From contig NC_088302.1 in assembly GCF_032854445.1 (NCBI RefSeq), positions 31,279,979-31,343,978 of the forward strand: a stretch of 64,000 bases of DNA, read 5' to 3'. Shown here in pieces: positions 1-11,966 of the stretch (position 1 is its first letter; the number at the start of each line of letters is the position of its first letter). The notes under the pieces are model-generated. The model saw only the letters and a list, made by a program, of their open reading frames with translations, was not told the origin of the DNA and did no database searches. The stretch comes from Liolophura sinensis. Its lineage: Eukaryota; Mollusca; Polyplacophora; Chitonida; Chitonidae. The position numbers were made by a program, and so were the translations under genes.

Positions 1-387
1 CTCAAACCAAAAAAAGTAAACAGCCATACCACAAACAGTTTCAAATCAGTTAAATCCAATCTACTCTACTCAATATCTTTTCTCTTCACAGCCTTCAGGT
101 GCAGGTTTTAATAATAACAAAATTGTTGAACAACACAGATATTGGAATGTTTTCCTAAAATTAAAAAGCATCACACTTTGTATGAAAGAAAAGTAGAGGC
201 AACTGCAAAAGTAGAGGCAACTGCAAAGAAACTGGCTACCAATTTTTCTTCATACTGGGGCAGAGGTCACTGACCAGTCAAATCCTCACACACAAAAGGT
301 ATTAAATTTGGGGACAATATTTCAGTTGGGTTCATTCTCAACTGGCCTACTTTTTTAACTTGCCTATTTGCAACTCACCTACCTAGG

Positions 388-437
388 GGATTATTGAGGG
401 ATTATTGAGGGATTATTGAGGGATTATTGAGGGATTA
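388..437. repeat. 11-bp tandem repeat
   Basis: About four and a half perfect head-to-tail copies of gggattattga. A simple minisatellite with no coding value. Confidence 0.9.
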
Positions 438-1924
438 ACCACCAGCAGCAGGATTTGGCCTGGATATCTATAGTTCACAGCAGAGGGCTAACCCTTTGAC
501 ACCTAGGTTGAGATGATTTTGGCAGTGAACAATTATCAGTTCCACATGTTCAGTGATGTCAATATTTGATTTATGCTAACAAAATCTAAAAGCATGTATA
601 CAAATAACGGATGGTACATGTATACTAATTTCAAGGCAAGTCATGGCACAGTAAAGTGCGCAGATCCATTTCAACCCGTCCCAGACAGATGGGCCACAGA
701 TGGCTACAAATATTGGGTAAATCGGAAAACAGAGGACTGAATGTCTTGGAAATGTACCAAGCTTGCTGGTGATAAGAAGAACAGGATGCATGATCATACT
801 TCATTAAGTTGTAAAATTTGTCTATCTTCTGAATGTATGCTCGCTGAAAGCATTTCTTAGAAAAAGCATTTCCCTACATAAATGTAATATAATTCCTTTA
901 CATACAATTTATAATTACTTCCTGTGCATTAAATAAATATTCGATGACAAAATCACATCTGTTTAATATTTTCCTTTAGACGGATGTGTGCCGATATATG
1001 TGCACTTGCTTGTTGTGTGAATGACTCCTGGGTCGTAATGGGCTAGACTCCTGTAGGTTAATCCTAACTTATTCTGAGCCCTATTCGTATTCCACCTACC
1101 AAAATGTGAAGCAGGCGAGTTGCAAAGATACCATCAATATTAACTTGTGTTGGGTTCTAATGTTATAGCTCAGGTTCAGGGGAGTGGTACCTTTGGGCAT
1201 ACAATGGAAAGGAAACAGTCAAGGGAGGTAATAATGTCAAACAAGCATGCACAGGTTTTCTGTTTGTGACAGGGCGAAAGTACAATACCACTATTATAAG
1301 TGAAGTATAACAGGATTAGTGGCAGGAGAATTAAGATCTGACATACACCATATAAACTACCCATGCTACTCAACAATGTAAGTCAGCCAATGACACCTTG
1401 TGCTCAGCTGTCATCCCTACTATGACTGGTTGACAACACAGTGCCTTGGTGAAGACAGAAAGTTTGGAAGCCATGGGGGTCAGTATTTTAAGTCATCACA
1501 GATTGCCACAAAACACACAAGTCCAAACAAGGTTTTTTTCAAGATTACTGTATCTTGCCTAAGTATAAAAAGCAATAAAATAATAAATTTTACTATAAAG
1601 GAAACTAATTTTAAAACTCTATGAACTACTATTAAGTCAAAAAACTTAAAAACTGAATCTCTAAACAAACTATATAATTTCTATCCAGCAGAAACTACAC
1701 TGGACCAAAGAGACTTGATACATAGCTAAGTATACCTTGTGTTTGATCACTACTAGCTGTATAATGGCATGCAGGTAAACAGAGTGCACCTCGGTGAATG
1801 AAACCCAGTGTACATCAATAGTTCACAGAGAGATTCACACAGGTAGCTATAAAAGCAGATTATGGCTTCTATTTTACCAGTTGCATGTACTACATACATG
1901 TAAACTGACTGCTGGGTCATATCA

Positions 1925-2150
1925 TTATGACATCACTGGATTGTGGCCGCACACCATTGTGACATCATGCAACTGTGACATCATCGCTTTGTGGCATACT
2001 GAAGTTATGACGTCACACCATTGTGATGTCATGCAACTGTGTGATGATGTCACACCATTGTGATGTCATGCAACTGTGTGATGATGTCACACCATTGTGA
2101 CGTTAGCCTGGTTCTGTGACAGTCACAACAGCTCTACTATGACGTCATTT
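1925..2150. repeat. Degenerate tandem repeat rich in TGACGTCA-like sites
   Basis: Diverged units of roughly 30-35 bp share the cores caccattgtga and catgcaactgtg, joined by TGATGTCA, TGACATCA and TGACGTCA. Perfect TGACGTCA palindromes (the CRE/ATF site) lie at 2,008-2,015 and 2,140-2,147. No gene start is visible nearby, so a regulatory role is unproven. Confidence 0.75.
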
Positions 2151-2411
2151 CTACAACAATCTAAAACCGTGATACTTTATCTTGCAAGGAAACTTCTCAC
2201 CTGCATGCGATTTATCACGTGAATCATGCATATATTTTTATATGAGTTAATAAATCATTTCACATATATGGGCCATCTTGTGGGCCACAAAACTGTCACA
2301 TACTGAATCCTTTTGATGGGTACCTTGTGGAACTCTGTCACACCCGTAACAAATCGGTCTTATTAAAATAGGTCCTGAGAAGCTATGAACTCTTTTGTTC
2401 TTTCCTTTATT

Positions 2412-2486
2412 ACTTCACAATTATCAGTGTACGTGTACTTCACAATTATCAGTGTACGTGTACTTCACAATTATCAGTGTACGTGT
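2412..2486. repeat. 25-bp tandem repeat, three copies
   Basis: Three nearly perfect copies of a 25-bp unit beginning acttcacaattatcag and ending tgtacgtgt. Confidence 0.9.
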
Positions 2487-4743
2487 GCTCATAAAACACA
2501 TACCAAGTACACACGCACTGCAATGTCACAGAAGAAAATGATGCGTTTTATTGTCCTTTGGATTTTTGTGTGGCTCATCCGTTATTTTCATTACAAGAAA
2601 AAGTACACTGAAGCATAGGGCTTTTAAAAATACACATTTTTATAGGCACTACCCATCAATTTTCAGTGCAATTTATGCACATTTTTCATTTGACTTCAGA
2701 CAGAAAAAACATTGGTTGGATTGGCCAATTTCAGAGCTTCACAAAGAGTACAATTTCATCATTCTTCACAGAATAATGCCTTCAGAATATGCTTGAATAA
2801 ACATCTTGTAAACATGTGACAAGGTTGAAGAATGACAGTCCGGACAGCCTAGAAATTAAACAGACCTGATAACCAAATAAATTTCAACTTCAAAACATTT
2901 ATTTTTATCAAGCTGACTACTGTCTTTTACTGCCAATTATACTGTCAAATTTTACTCTCACTTTTCAATTCCATATTACCCTCAAGACATATTCCATTTC
3001 TATGACAGGCTACATTAACAAAACCGGAAGCTGGTTAGTAGGTTACATAATCTTGATTGATATATACAAATGGTACAGTCAATGTTTGGTATGTCATTCT
3101 GTTGAATTCCACACATCGTTCAGAAACAGCAAAAACAGACGCGTAATTCTGACGGCCAAGTAGTCACTCTCAAGATGTAATAGTCAAAAAGAAGTTCTGA
3201 TGATGGACCGAACCAAGTGTGTTATTTCAACAGTACAAATGATTAATTTCATTCCATGTGCACACATATGTTTCATATGATATAAAGCTTTCAGTAGCCC
3301 AAAGCTACATGTAAGCAGTGCTTACAACATAATGTATTATACAGAAGAAGCTCTGTACAGACAGGTTTGAGCCATCAAAGGGGAAATGCTGTTAAAAGTT
3401 ATACAGATTTACTAAATAGAAGATGTCAATACACGCTATGAAAAGGTGAAGTTATTCATGTCTAAATAGAAATACATGAAACCGCAATAAATAAGTCATA
3501 TAGGTATATACACCATTCTACATTAGAAAATACTAGAAAGCGTCAGGTTAGAATTGACAGGTGTATGCACATACTTTTATAAGCCATGATCAATACTAAT
3601 TAGTTTACCTGGTGATTAAAGTAGTCCTGGGATCACTGCCCTAATTCCGGAATATCAACAGCTGACAGAGGTAAATATACACAAGGTAGACGTAACATCC
3701 ACAGGAGAAACAGGTAAAACTGTGTTTGCAAGCTGCAGTTTTTAGAGGCAGTATTAAATGCTGGTGATCCTACACCAGACATGTGTGAGCACGCTCTGAT
3801 GCTAGGTCTGTCGGCCAGCCGGCAAAGTCAACCAGCCCGCCAAACCTTGGCCTCTTTGTCACACCTGCCAGCCGGGGATTACCTGTAGGCATGTCATAGC
3901 ACGCACCTCTATACTACAGCTCTGCCACCCCAGGGAGCTTTACTATGAACAGCACATAGTAACTGACAGTGCACACACACACACACGAGTGACTTGAGCA
4001 GACCAAGGCATTGGATACAGTTACTCTACTAAAGGAATTACCTGTTCAGGTGTTAAGGAATTAGCACCTATAATAACTGCAATGTGTTAGTCCCGTTCAG
4101 TTACCTTAATCTGCGATCCTTGGCATAGCTGTATATTTAACATACCGTTACTGCAAAACCTACTTCACACCTTTATAAATAAGTGCTGACTGACAAGTCA
4201 GAACACATACATGTAGCAATGATAATACCTGTACAGTTAGAACAGGACAGCGCTATGTGGCACAGTCCCACTGTTCAAGGAACTTACCACACAGCAAGCA
4301 CACAGTCCTGTCCCATTCCCTGGCCGGGTTATTAACACCTAGTACAGCCCCTTAGCAAGCCTGGGTCAACCCCCAGCTTCTGGGACCTACCTCTGCCAGG
4401 ATTCTACTGTAGGCCCCTTTGTACAGCACTGCAGCCTGCAGCACCCAGTAAAATCAATGGCAAGCTTCATTTCATAGTTCTTCACTGTTGACACAGTGAG
4501 AAGTGTGTAGATTATCAACGCATGGCAGATAACCAAGTACTTTGGATGTCAATAGTTATTGTTCTTTGCGTTTACATATTTCATCGGTTAAATCAATGTT
4601 TCATGCTGCTGGCTCTGTCATATGACAAACACATTCACATGACAGAGTCATAGATATAAAGATAGTCCTCTTTGTAAGCATTATAATGAAATTAAATTTT
4701 TACATTTACATGTATATATGTATTAAATGCTTTAATTTATGCA

Positions 4744-4870
4744 TCCTCTCTGGTCGTATGTGGGAAGGTCTTCCAGCAACCTGCAGATGGTCGTGCGTTT
4801 CCTCCCACCATAATGCTGGCCGTTGTCGTATAAGTGAAATATTCTTGAGTACGGCTTAAAACATTGTCAA
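4744..4870 (+). mobile_element. SINE family 1, 3' part (degenerate)
   Basis: Matches the 3' half of the commonest SINE of the window: ggtcgta..gggaaggtct, the block ccaccataatgctggcc, then cgtataagtgaaatattctt. The tRNA-like head is missing and the tail is eroded. Confidence 0.85.
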
Positions 4871-6787
4871 AGATTAGATACTTTGAAAATCCTGATTTCT
4901 CATAAAATCAACTGCAACAAACACACTCTCTTTATAGAAAATTTTCAATGCACAGTACACAAATACATACATGTAATTTGCAACCTTTAATAATCTTTTT
5001 GCATTACATGAACAATGTCCTTTTTGGCAGCTTGCCATAATATAGCTGCAATATTGCCTATGTGGCCTTAAGCACTAATCATTTATTCATTTTTGGCAGC
5101 AGTATAAAGATGGTGTATTAAATCAAAAACATCTTGTAGGCCTGGAAATTGTGATGAAAAACTAGAGCTTTTCAACTTTACTATGATAGCTCTTGAAATT
5201 CTTTGTGGCTATACATCACACCAGCTATAAAACAATGGCCTTCTGGCATTTTAATAAATCCTGCCCTGATTCAAATTTCGTAGGTTATCTTGATAAAACT
5301 ATACACATGAACTGACTTGAAGCTGGCTGCCATGAAAATTTAACAAAATCAGTAAAACTTATTCAAGAATTTCTCTACAAGAAAACACAGTAAACATCAC
5401 CCACAACCAATTTTTTGGATAAAGTGACGTTCATGAGTTAACATTTTCAAATCACTTCCAAAAAGCTTTCTGAAAACCCAATTGAAGTTGTGGGTGGAGT
5501 TTTAACCTAAAAATAGTTGTTTGTATAATTTGGTGAAAATAGAAAAGAACAGGGTGAAACTACACTCAGGCCCACTGCAATTTTAGCTGCTACTAACAGC
5601 TGCTGTAGTACCTGAGAATCACTTTATATGTCCATCATTTCATGAAGTTTTTCATCCTATTTTTCAACAGGCTGGGCGATGACAGTTTTGATATGCTATC
5701 TTTTGGACAATACTTCACATTAAAGACAAGGAGTCTCAGTGCATGTAAAACATCAACCTTTTGCAGGATATTGCAGCTGATGTGAATCTGAGGGTGACAG
5801 TGCATGACTGTATCGGAGAGTTGCTCTCTGACAGCAACATTTGGGAAACAAGAATCTGGAGGAACATGAACGATTCAGTATAACACCACTTTTTTGAAAC
5901 GTACTGTACAGTGTGATGATCACTTTTCATTGTGCTGCAAATAACAATATCACACAGAAGGGACACAACTCCTACAAGGTAGTCCCATACAAGATGGCCT
6001 AGACAAAACAACAATGAGGGTTACATTATTAAAGCTAAAGTGAGTACTTACGATGTAGGTACAATAAAAATTATAACTGGCAGCAGTTTATTGACTAGTG
6101 GCAGGAGATACTTTTAATGGGTACTGGCAGCAAATTTTAAAATTCAATATCTCTTTAATATTGAAATATTTCAAAATTCTGTTCATTTATGTAGTTTAAT
6201 CATGAAACAACCGCAGGTTGTACCTCTGCACAGGCACATCTGCTGACCTTCCCCCCACATACCAATAAATTGTCTTACAACGAAGTCCCAATATTTACAA
6301 AAGGAACTGTATGCTACAAAGGCTTTTCCATATCACCCTAGTGTTCTGGTCAATAAAATCAAGACTGAAGAAAATCATGTTCACTTTTCTCTTTGCCAGT
6401 ATTCAACAATGAAGTGTAATGTGCAGTCAAGATGTATATTAAATCTCTACTCAAGCCAGAGAAGCTTTCAATATAAGTGAACACATACAAGTAATCACAC
6501 ATGTACAGTGTACAACAAATTTCTCTAGAACCAAAATATTGCTCTTGGGTAAATTTCCAACTGGTCTGTGCACTGAGCAGATAGATGTACAAATACATAG
6601 TGGCTATATTCTGAATTTCTGTGCTTTTTCAAAACTGAAATCTAATTTTAATAGGGCATGTTACAATTTTATCTACACTTACATTTTATGCTGTTTTATG
6701 CTCCGGAAAAATAAACCTGCTTTCAGAAGATGTTGTATAACTCTACAGTGGAAAGCTGGTAGTGGATGCATGGATGAGATGCTAGTC

Positions 6788-6881
6788 CTTCAATCTCTAG
6801 GACAGAAAAGGTTCAATCTCTAGGACAGAACAGGTTCAATCTCTAGGACAGAACAGGTTCAATCTCTAGGACAGAACAGGG
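6788..6881. repeat. 23-bp tandem repeat, four copies
   Basis: Four copies of a unit containing caatctctaggacagaa; the last three are nearly identical. Confidence 0.9.
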
Positions 6882-7019
6882 AATTTGTGGATTACCTTGC
6901 TCTAACTGTTTGTGGGGCCTTGGCAACAACAAGAGGTCGACAATAAACTGTTTGCACAGTGTAACATTGTTTGAGGATGCTATCTGTAGGTCACATGTGC
7001 GAAAGCTCATTAGTAACTT

Positions 7020-7120
7020 GCCAAATGTCGGTGGTTTACCCCAGGTACTCGGGTAAATCAGACCACCGTCACATCAGTAAAAAATCCTTGAATGTGGCAT
7101 TAAACACAGTCAAATAAATA
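7020..7120 (+). mobile_element. SINE-like fragment (family 3)
   Basis: Contains gtcggtggtttacccc and the tail gtggcattaaacacagtc, followed by aaataaat. The same gtcggtggttta core is present at 32,690-32,870. No tRNA head is recognised here. Confidence 0.5.
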
Positions 7121-7253
7121 TTAAGTAAATACATCTGCAGTGAATAGTTTGATTTGAAGTCACATAAAATCCATACTGTAAACAAACAGGGAAACTGACA
7201 GATTTGATACAATTCAGTACAAGATTGATTGGTGTTAAACACCACTCTCAAGA

Positions 7254-7523
7254 TTTATTTATTTATTTATTTGATGGGTGTTTTACGCCGTACTCAAGGA
7301 TATTTCACTTATACGACGGCGACCAGCATTATGGTGGGTGGAAACCGGGCACAGCCCGAGGGAAACCCATGACCATCCGCAGGTTGCTGTCAGACCTTCT
7401 CACGTACGGCCGGAGAGGAAGCCAGCCTGAGCTGGACTTGAACTCACAGCGACCGCATTGGTGAGAGACTCCTGGGTCATTGCGCTACGCTAGCGCGCTA
7501 ACCAACTGAGCCACGGAGGCCCC
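7254..7523 (-). mobile_element. SINE family 1, full length, with 14-bp target duplication
   Basis: A tRNA-derived SINE in reverse orientation. The (attt)n tail is at the left, then gtgttttacgccgtactcaa, the central body and, at the right, the tRNA-like head ending ccaactgagccacggaggcc. It is flanked by an exact 14-bp duplication, caccactctcaaga (7,240-7,253 and 7,524-7,537), which marks a retrotransposition event. Open frames across it are SINE translations. Confidence 0.95.
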
Positions 7524-7744
7524 CACCACTCTCAAGAGTCTTTCACTTTAACACTACATAATGGTCACTTTATGAGCAGAAAAAAAACATTCTGAATAAA
7601 CCTCTGGTAAAAAAACTCACAAACTTTCCTAACTGTGATGCACAGGTTTTCCATGCTAGTGGAAGGCCTGTGTTTTTGTTAACGTGATCTTCATGTAAGA
7701 CAGTACAAACTGCCATCTTTACCCCCCGAATAATGATTGTAAGT

Positions 7745-7840
7745 CAAGGCAATGTTGTACAATGTGGTGGAAACCCATGCCCACAACTGCTGGCAGTTCT
7801 TCCCATGTACAACAGAAGAGGAAGCCAGTATATTCCCTCT
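7745..7840 (-). mobile_element. Degenerate SINE family 1 core
   Basis: Keeps the order gtggtggaaaccca, caact.gctggcag, ttccca.gtac and agaggaagccag of the reverse-oriented SINE body, but is heavily mutated and lacks a head and tail. Confidence 0.5.
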
Positions 7841-8214
7841 CCTCAGCTGGGACTGAAAGACGAGCATCTTAAACCACCTTTTCCACAATCTATCATGGCA
7901 GGACATGATCAGAGCCAACTGTTACACTATTCTATAAAATGGACAAGACTTTTAACAAGAATCAAAGCTATAATCAACTCTTGTCTCAACTAACTAAATA
8001 ATCTATTAATTATGCAAAAAGGTCTATTCCTTTGGAAATACAAAACTCTGAGGGAAATAGTGAGCAAATAGCATCATATCTAGTATCTATATCAATCATA
8101 AAATAAGCCTCACCACATATCACAGTTGGCTAGTGCTAAAGACCATATACACCTATATTCCTACTGTACTGCCATACCTTGTAAGAAAACCAAACTGTCA
8201 GAGAAAGAACTCAC

Positions 8215-10846
8215 CTGTTGTTTAAAGTTTTTCAGCTTCCTCTCCTTGACATCATTCAAGTCCGTTAATGTCTTCACCTGTTTGTTCAGCTCTGCGATCT
8301 TACTGTCCGCCACCTGTAGCAAATCAGCCACATATGGGTCCTCAGCCAGGGCTGCCTGCTTCGCCACGATTTCAGCTGCCGGAACGGTGGAGTCTATCTG
8401 CATACGCTGACGGCGGAATGGGATAGTTTTCTTCTTGCCTCCTTTTAACCAAATACATGTAGTATTATTAACCACTAGTGGAAAGGTGAAGTCTTAAACA
8501 TATACGGGACTCAAATGATATCTTCATGGTAACACAGAAATATACAAACAGGTCGTAATCAAGTAAAGACATAGCTGCAGTCTCCACTTCAAATCGTCAC
8601 ACACAATTTTTGTACAGGTAATCCAATACAGTATCTGTTGCCCGTGATAAGACAGATTGGGTCATGTAAACACATCACAAACAGTCAAACCCCTGGATGC
8701 CACAAATGTTTGTTGTTTACTTCAGTTCAATGCCGATCCATGATACCATAAATAACTCACGAGATGGACTAAAAAATCACTGGTAGAAAACCGCTGAAGT
8801 CAACATATGGGCTCATGCCCAAAAATGATTTCACCTGCCTAATTGCATGGTAACCGACGTTGTAACACTGAGGTTGTTTTGTGAGAAACAGATACTTTAT
8901 TGGATTATCATTACAAAATTTGAACAGGGGGCCTCTGTGGCCAAGGGGGGTAGCACGCCGGAGAGGCGCAATGACCGAGGAGTCTCTCACCAATGTGGTC
9001 GCTGTTAAGTCTAGCTCATGGTGGCTTCCTCTCCAGTCATACCTGGGAAGGTCTATCAGCAACTTGTGGATGGTCTTGGGTTGCTTCCAGGCTCTTCCCG
9101 GTTTCCTTCCACCATAATGCTGGCCGCGGTCGCATAAGTGAAATATTCTTGAGTGCAGAGTAAACACCAATCAAATAAATAAATAAATCAATCAAAATTG
9201 AGCATGATTGAAAGAGAGTGAGTGAGTGCTTGGGGTTCAATGTCATACTTAACAACTTTTCATTCATATGACGACGAAGGAAGGGTGTATGTAATGTGCA
9301 TCCTTGTAGCAGGACGGATTTCCACTGCTCTTTTATTTAGCGTTGCTTCACTGAGACGACTTACCAAACGCAAGTAAGCCGCCCCGCCCGAACCATTTTA
9401 CTGACACCGGTCAATCAGTCGTTGCACTATCCCGTTCATGCTGAATGCCAAGCGAGGAAGTTACAACTTCCTCTTTTAAAGTCAAAGATGTGACTCGACC
9501 CAGGATTGACTCTGGATCTACCGCTTCTGAAGCGGACACTCTACCAACTGTGCTATCCGGGCCGCTGATGATTGAAAGAGATGTTATGATATAGATTTCG
9601 TTAGCTGGAGGTAGATGGAGTGCTTAGTCTCGCTGCAATCTGTTCTCCTGCACAGAATGAATGGAAGGGGTTTCTGACAAGAGATTGAGCAGCATTATGG
9701 CGTATCCAAATATTTTTAGATCCACTAGTCAGTGTACTCCGACTAGAAGAACCTATAGTATAAACATATATTTAACAAATTTCAGATAGGTTTGGCCTTA
9801 CCTGGGGTCTGAACAACAGCATGGAAATTTTTCTCCTGCAGATGTATAATGCGATCAGCCTTTTCACGTGCCTCCTGCTCGAGCTGTCTCACCTTGTGCA
9901 CATACTGGTTGTTCAGAAATTTCAGGTCTGTGTTTTCATGTTCAAGCTTACGCAAGGAAGCTTTCAAATCTGAACAAAGGAAAAAGAAAAACAATAAAAG
10001 GTTTAAATAACAGATAAATAAAAAATATTGAAAAAAAAATAAAGATTTTTTGTATTCATTTTGTAAATAGCTCAGTGTTTGTGCACTCTACTGTGCAAAA
10101 AAACCCCCCAAAACCCAGCAATTTAGGGCATTATAAATTTATGTTTTACAAGTTCTGCAATAAAGGGAAAATTCAGGAGCATCATGCCCATCAATATTTC
10201 TGAACTGCAGCAATGTACACATGTGGACTGGGTGGGCCACATCTAGAAAAAATTTGAAGGTTCTGACCCCAAACATTAAAGGTGCCATTGTGACAGTGTG
10301 CATAAAAAAATTTTGCAATAAACACAATGAAGTGGAGCTCTCTGGGATCTTCTGAGTCTGTGAATAAAAGAAATTTGTGTAAAAACTGAACTTTTTATTA
10401 GTAAACCATCATATTTACATGTACTTGATACTTTTAATGATGCTTGATTGTCATGTTGGGAGCCCAAATGTTTCCCAAAACTAAAATGGCTCAAGATAAG
10501 TCTCAGATATAGTGTGGGCCACATTTATACCTCTAACAGTAGCATTTGCCTCTTCTGTCTGCTTTATAATCTGGATATGCAGCTCATTATTCTCCTTCAC
10601 TAGCTTGGCATTATCACTTTTGTATGGTTCAACAGCTGTTTCAAATGATCCATGATCCTCCTGCTTTTTGCTGATCTCTAGTTTGGCGTTCTTCAGGCTC
10701 TCTGTGGTGTGGATAAGGTCTGCGAATAATCTCTCCACAAGAGGCAAAGATTCCAACCCCAGAGGCTGCCTGTAGCCCAACTGGTCAAGTCTCTTTCTTA
10801 AGTTAGAGAACTTCTGTTGGGCCTGCTCGGGGTTTGTGGAGCCCAT
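8215..10846 (-). CDS. CEP135: Centrosomal protein of 135 kDa, N-terminal part (3' partial)
   Basis: Three exons joined on the minus strand: 10,846-10,531, 9,969-9,802 and 8,441-8,215, encoding the first 237 residues. Exon 1 gives LRKRLDQLGYRQPLGLESLP and LIHTTESLK, exon 2 gives LKFLNNQYVHK and LQEKNFHAVVQTPG, exon 3 gives IPFRRQRMQID and DPYVADLLQVAD. These blocks match, in order, the N-terminus of animal CEP135 as I know it. Donors GTATAA, GTAAGG and GTGAGT and acceptor AGs keep phases 1, 1 and 0. The ATG at 10,846 follows an in-frame TAA in the leader, so it is the first usable start of that frame. CEP135 is a coiled-coil centriole scaffold whose N-terminus binds microtubules and which interacts with SAS-6 and CPAP. 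The vertebrate protein has about 1,140 residues, so about 900 are missing, presumably left of the window. The exon 3 acceptor has a poor pyrimidine tract. Confidence 0.92.
8925..9194 (+). mobile_element. SINE family 1, near full length, in CEP135 intron 2
   Basis: Plus orientation: head gggggcctctgtggccaagg, then gaggagtctctcaccaatg, the body with ccaccataatgctggcc, and an (aaat)n tail. Imperfect flanks caaaatttgaaca and caaaattgagca may be an aged target duplication. It abuts a family 2 SINE in opposite orientation. Confidence 0.9.
9218..9567 (-). mobile_element. SINE family 2, full length, with 14-bp target duplication
   Basis: Reverse orientation. The tail gagtgagtgagtgcttgggg is on the left and the tRNA-like head on the right (complement of gcccggatagcacagttgg, with an A box, and ggtcgagtc as a B box). 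It is flanked by exact copies of atgattgaaagaga at 9,204-9,217 and 9,568-9,581. It lies in CEP135 intron 2. Confidence 0.95.
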
Positions 10847-10877
10847 TATGCAAACTTCTCTTTAGCAGATTTCTCGC
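10847..10877 (-). other. CEP135: CEP135 5'-untranslated part of the start exon
   Basis: A strong acceptor on the minus strand (ttctattcaccag) ends just right of 10,877, giving a 31-nt leader before the ATG. The leader contains a TAA in frame with the ATG. Confidence 0.6.
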
Positions 10878-11817
10878 CTGGTGAATAGAAAGAGGTCAGA
10901 TATGAATATATGGAACAAAATCTGCATCCTACATATATCTGACAAAATTAATGTTGACATTTCTGTTTAATAATTAATCATGCCATGATTCATGAAAGTT
11001 CACATTATTCCACGACTGTCATGTCTCCTTGAAGTAGACTAGCCCTGGATGCAGACACTCTTTTGGTGCTGCAGTCTATTTTTAAGTCTTGGGACATCAC
11101 CTACATCACACCTACATCACATGTCAGAAAGTGTTAAGGCTACACTGACTATATCATACATCAAATATGTGTATCATAAAGATGCATCAGTCAACATAGA
11201 TATCTGAATACACTATGTCACAGACAGAGAAACTATCTGTTAATAGCACAGCGTGCTGTCAGCATTTCTTATATCTTTCACCTTGTCGCCTGATTTTCAC
11301 TGCTGCAAGCACCCACATGTGCACAGTCTCAAAGTTTCATTACATGATATGGACAGTGTGTCTAGCGAAAAGGAACAGGACCATTATAGTATATATTCAT
11401 CCCATTTCTGTTTAGGACATTCGAGGTAATTACAAGACAAGACGGGGAAGATGTAAGGAATCGGGTGATTCCTGTGTTTGTCCTTGTCCCACTTAACTCT
11501 CAGATGTTCAGCAAGAAAAGCAATAAATATGCCCAATCAGAGTTTTATGAGTCTCACCAGGTCATGTGGGTTTGAATAAGACGAGGTGGGGTTGAGACAG
11601 CATAGAGGAGACAACACACCCCTGACTTATCTTGCCAACCGATGAACATCGGAGACTATTGAAATGTTAATTCGGTTTATTACTGTCACTTTATCACGTG
11701 ACAGCACCAGTCTCTACATCTTCATAAGAGAGGGAGAGTGTGTTAACTGGAATGACGTGAAAGTGACAGTTTCTGACTGGTGTAAAAAACATACTGAAAT
11801 GGAAAAAGAATGCTTAC

Positions 11818-11863
11818 CTTCTCATTTATGATCTGGTCTCATTCATAAGCATTCTGCTATTGT
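11818..11863 (-). other. CEP135: Candidate 5'-noncoding exon of CEP135
   Basis: On the minus strand a run of ten T followed by taacag is an excellent acceptor, and 46 nt later AAG/GTAAGC is an excellent donor. Spliced to 10,877 it would give an upstream leader. It contains several short upstream reading frames, one being ATG CTT ATG AAT GAG ACC then AGA TCA TAA. The transcription start was not identified. Confidence 0.45.
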
Positions 11864-11966
11864 CTGTTAAAAAAAAAACAAACCTATATATATATATATA
11901 TTAAGAGATTACCGCGAGAAAGTTAACAGCTGCTAGTAGGTCGTATTTCTGTTCAGTAGTTGATCT

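Larger units (their letters stand above)
1..8214. other. Gene-poor left flank, probably CEP135 intron
   Basis: The last recognised CEP135 exon ends at 8,215 (minus strand) with a consensus donor in phase 0, so the DNA to its left should be intron until the next exon. I looked for the next conserved CEP135 segment on the minus strand and did not recognise it. The stretch holds small tandem repeats, SINE fragments and a somewhat GC-richer block near 3,750-4,450 with no convincing exon. Small exons could have been missed. Confidence 0.5.

Noticed and set aside
3750..4450. GC-richer block as a coding region
   Set aside because: No sustained open frame or recognisable peptide on either strand.
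7204..7464. Open frame reading LFDGCFTPYSRIFHLYDGDQ as a gene
   Set aside because: It is the translation of a reverse-oriented SINE. The same peptide pattern reappears at every full-length copy.
9480..9567. A functional tRNA gene on the minus strand
   Set aside because: It is the tRNA-derived head of a full-length SINE with its own target duplication.
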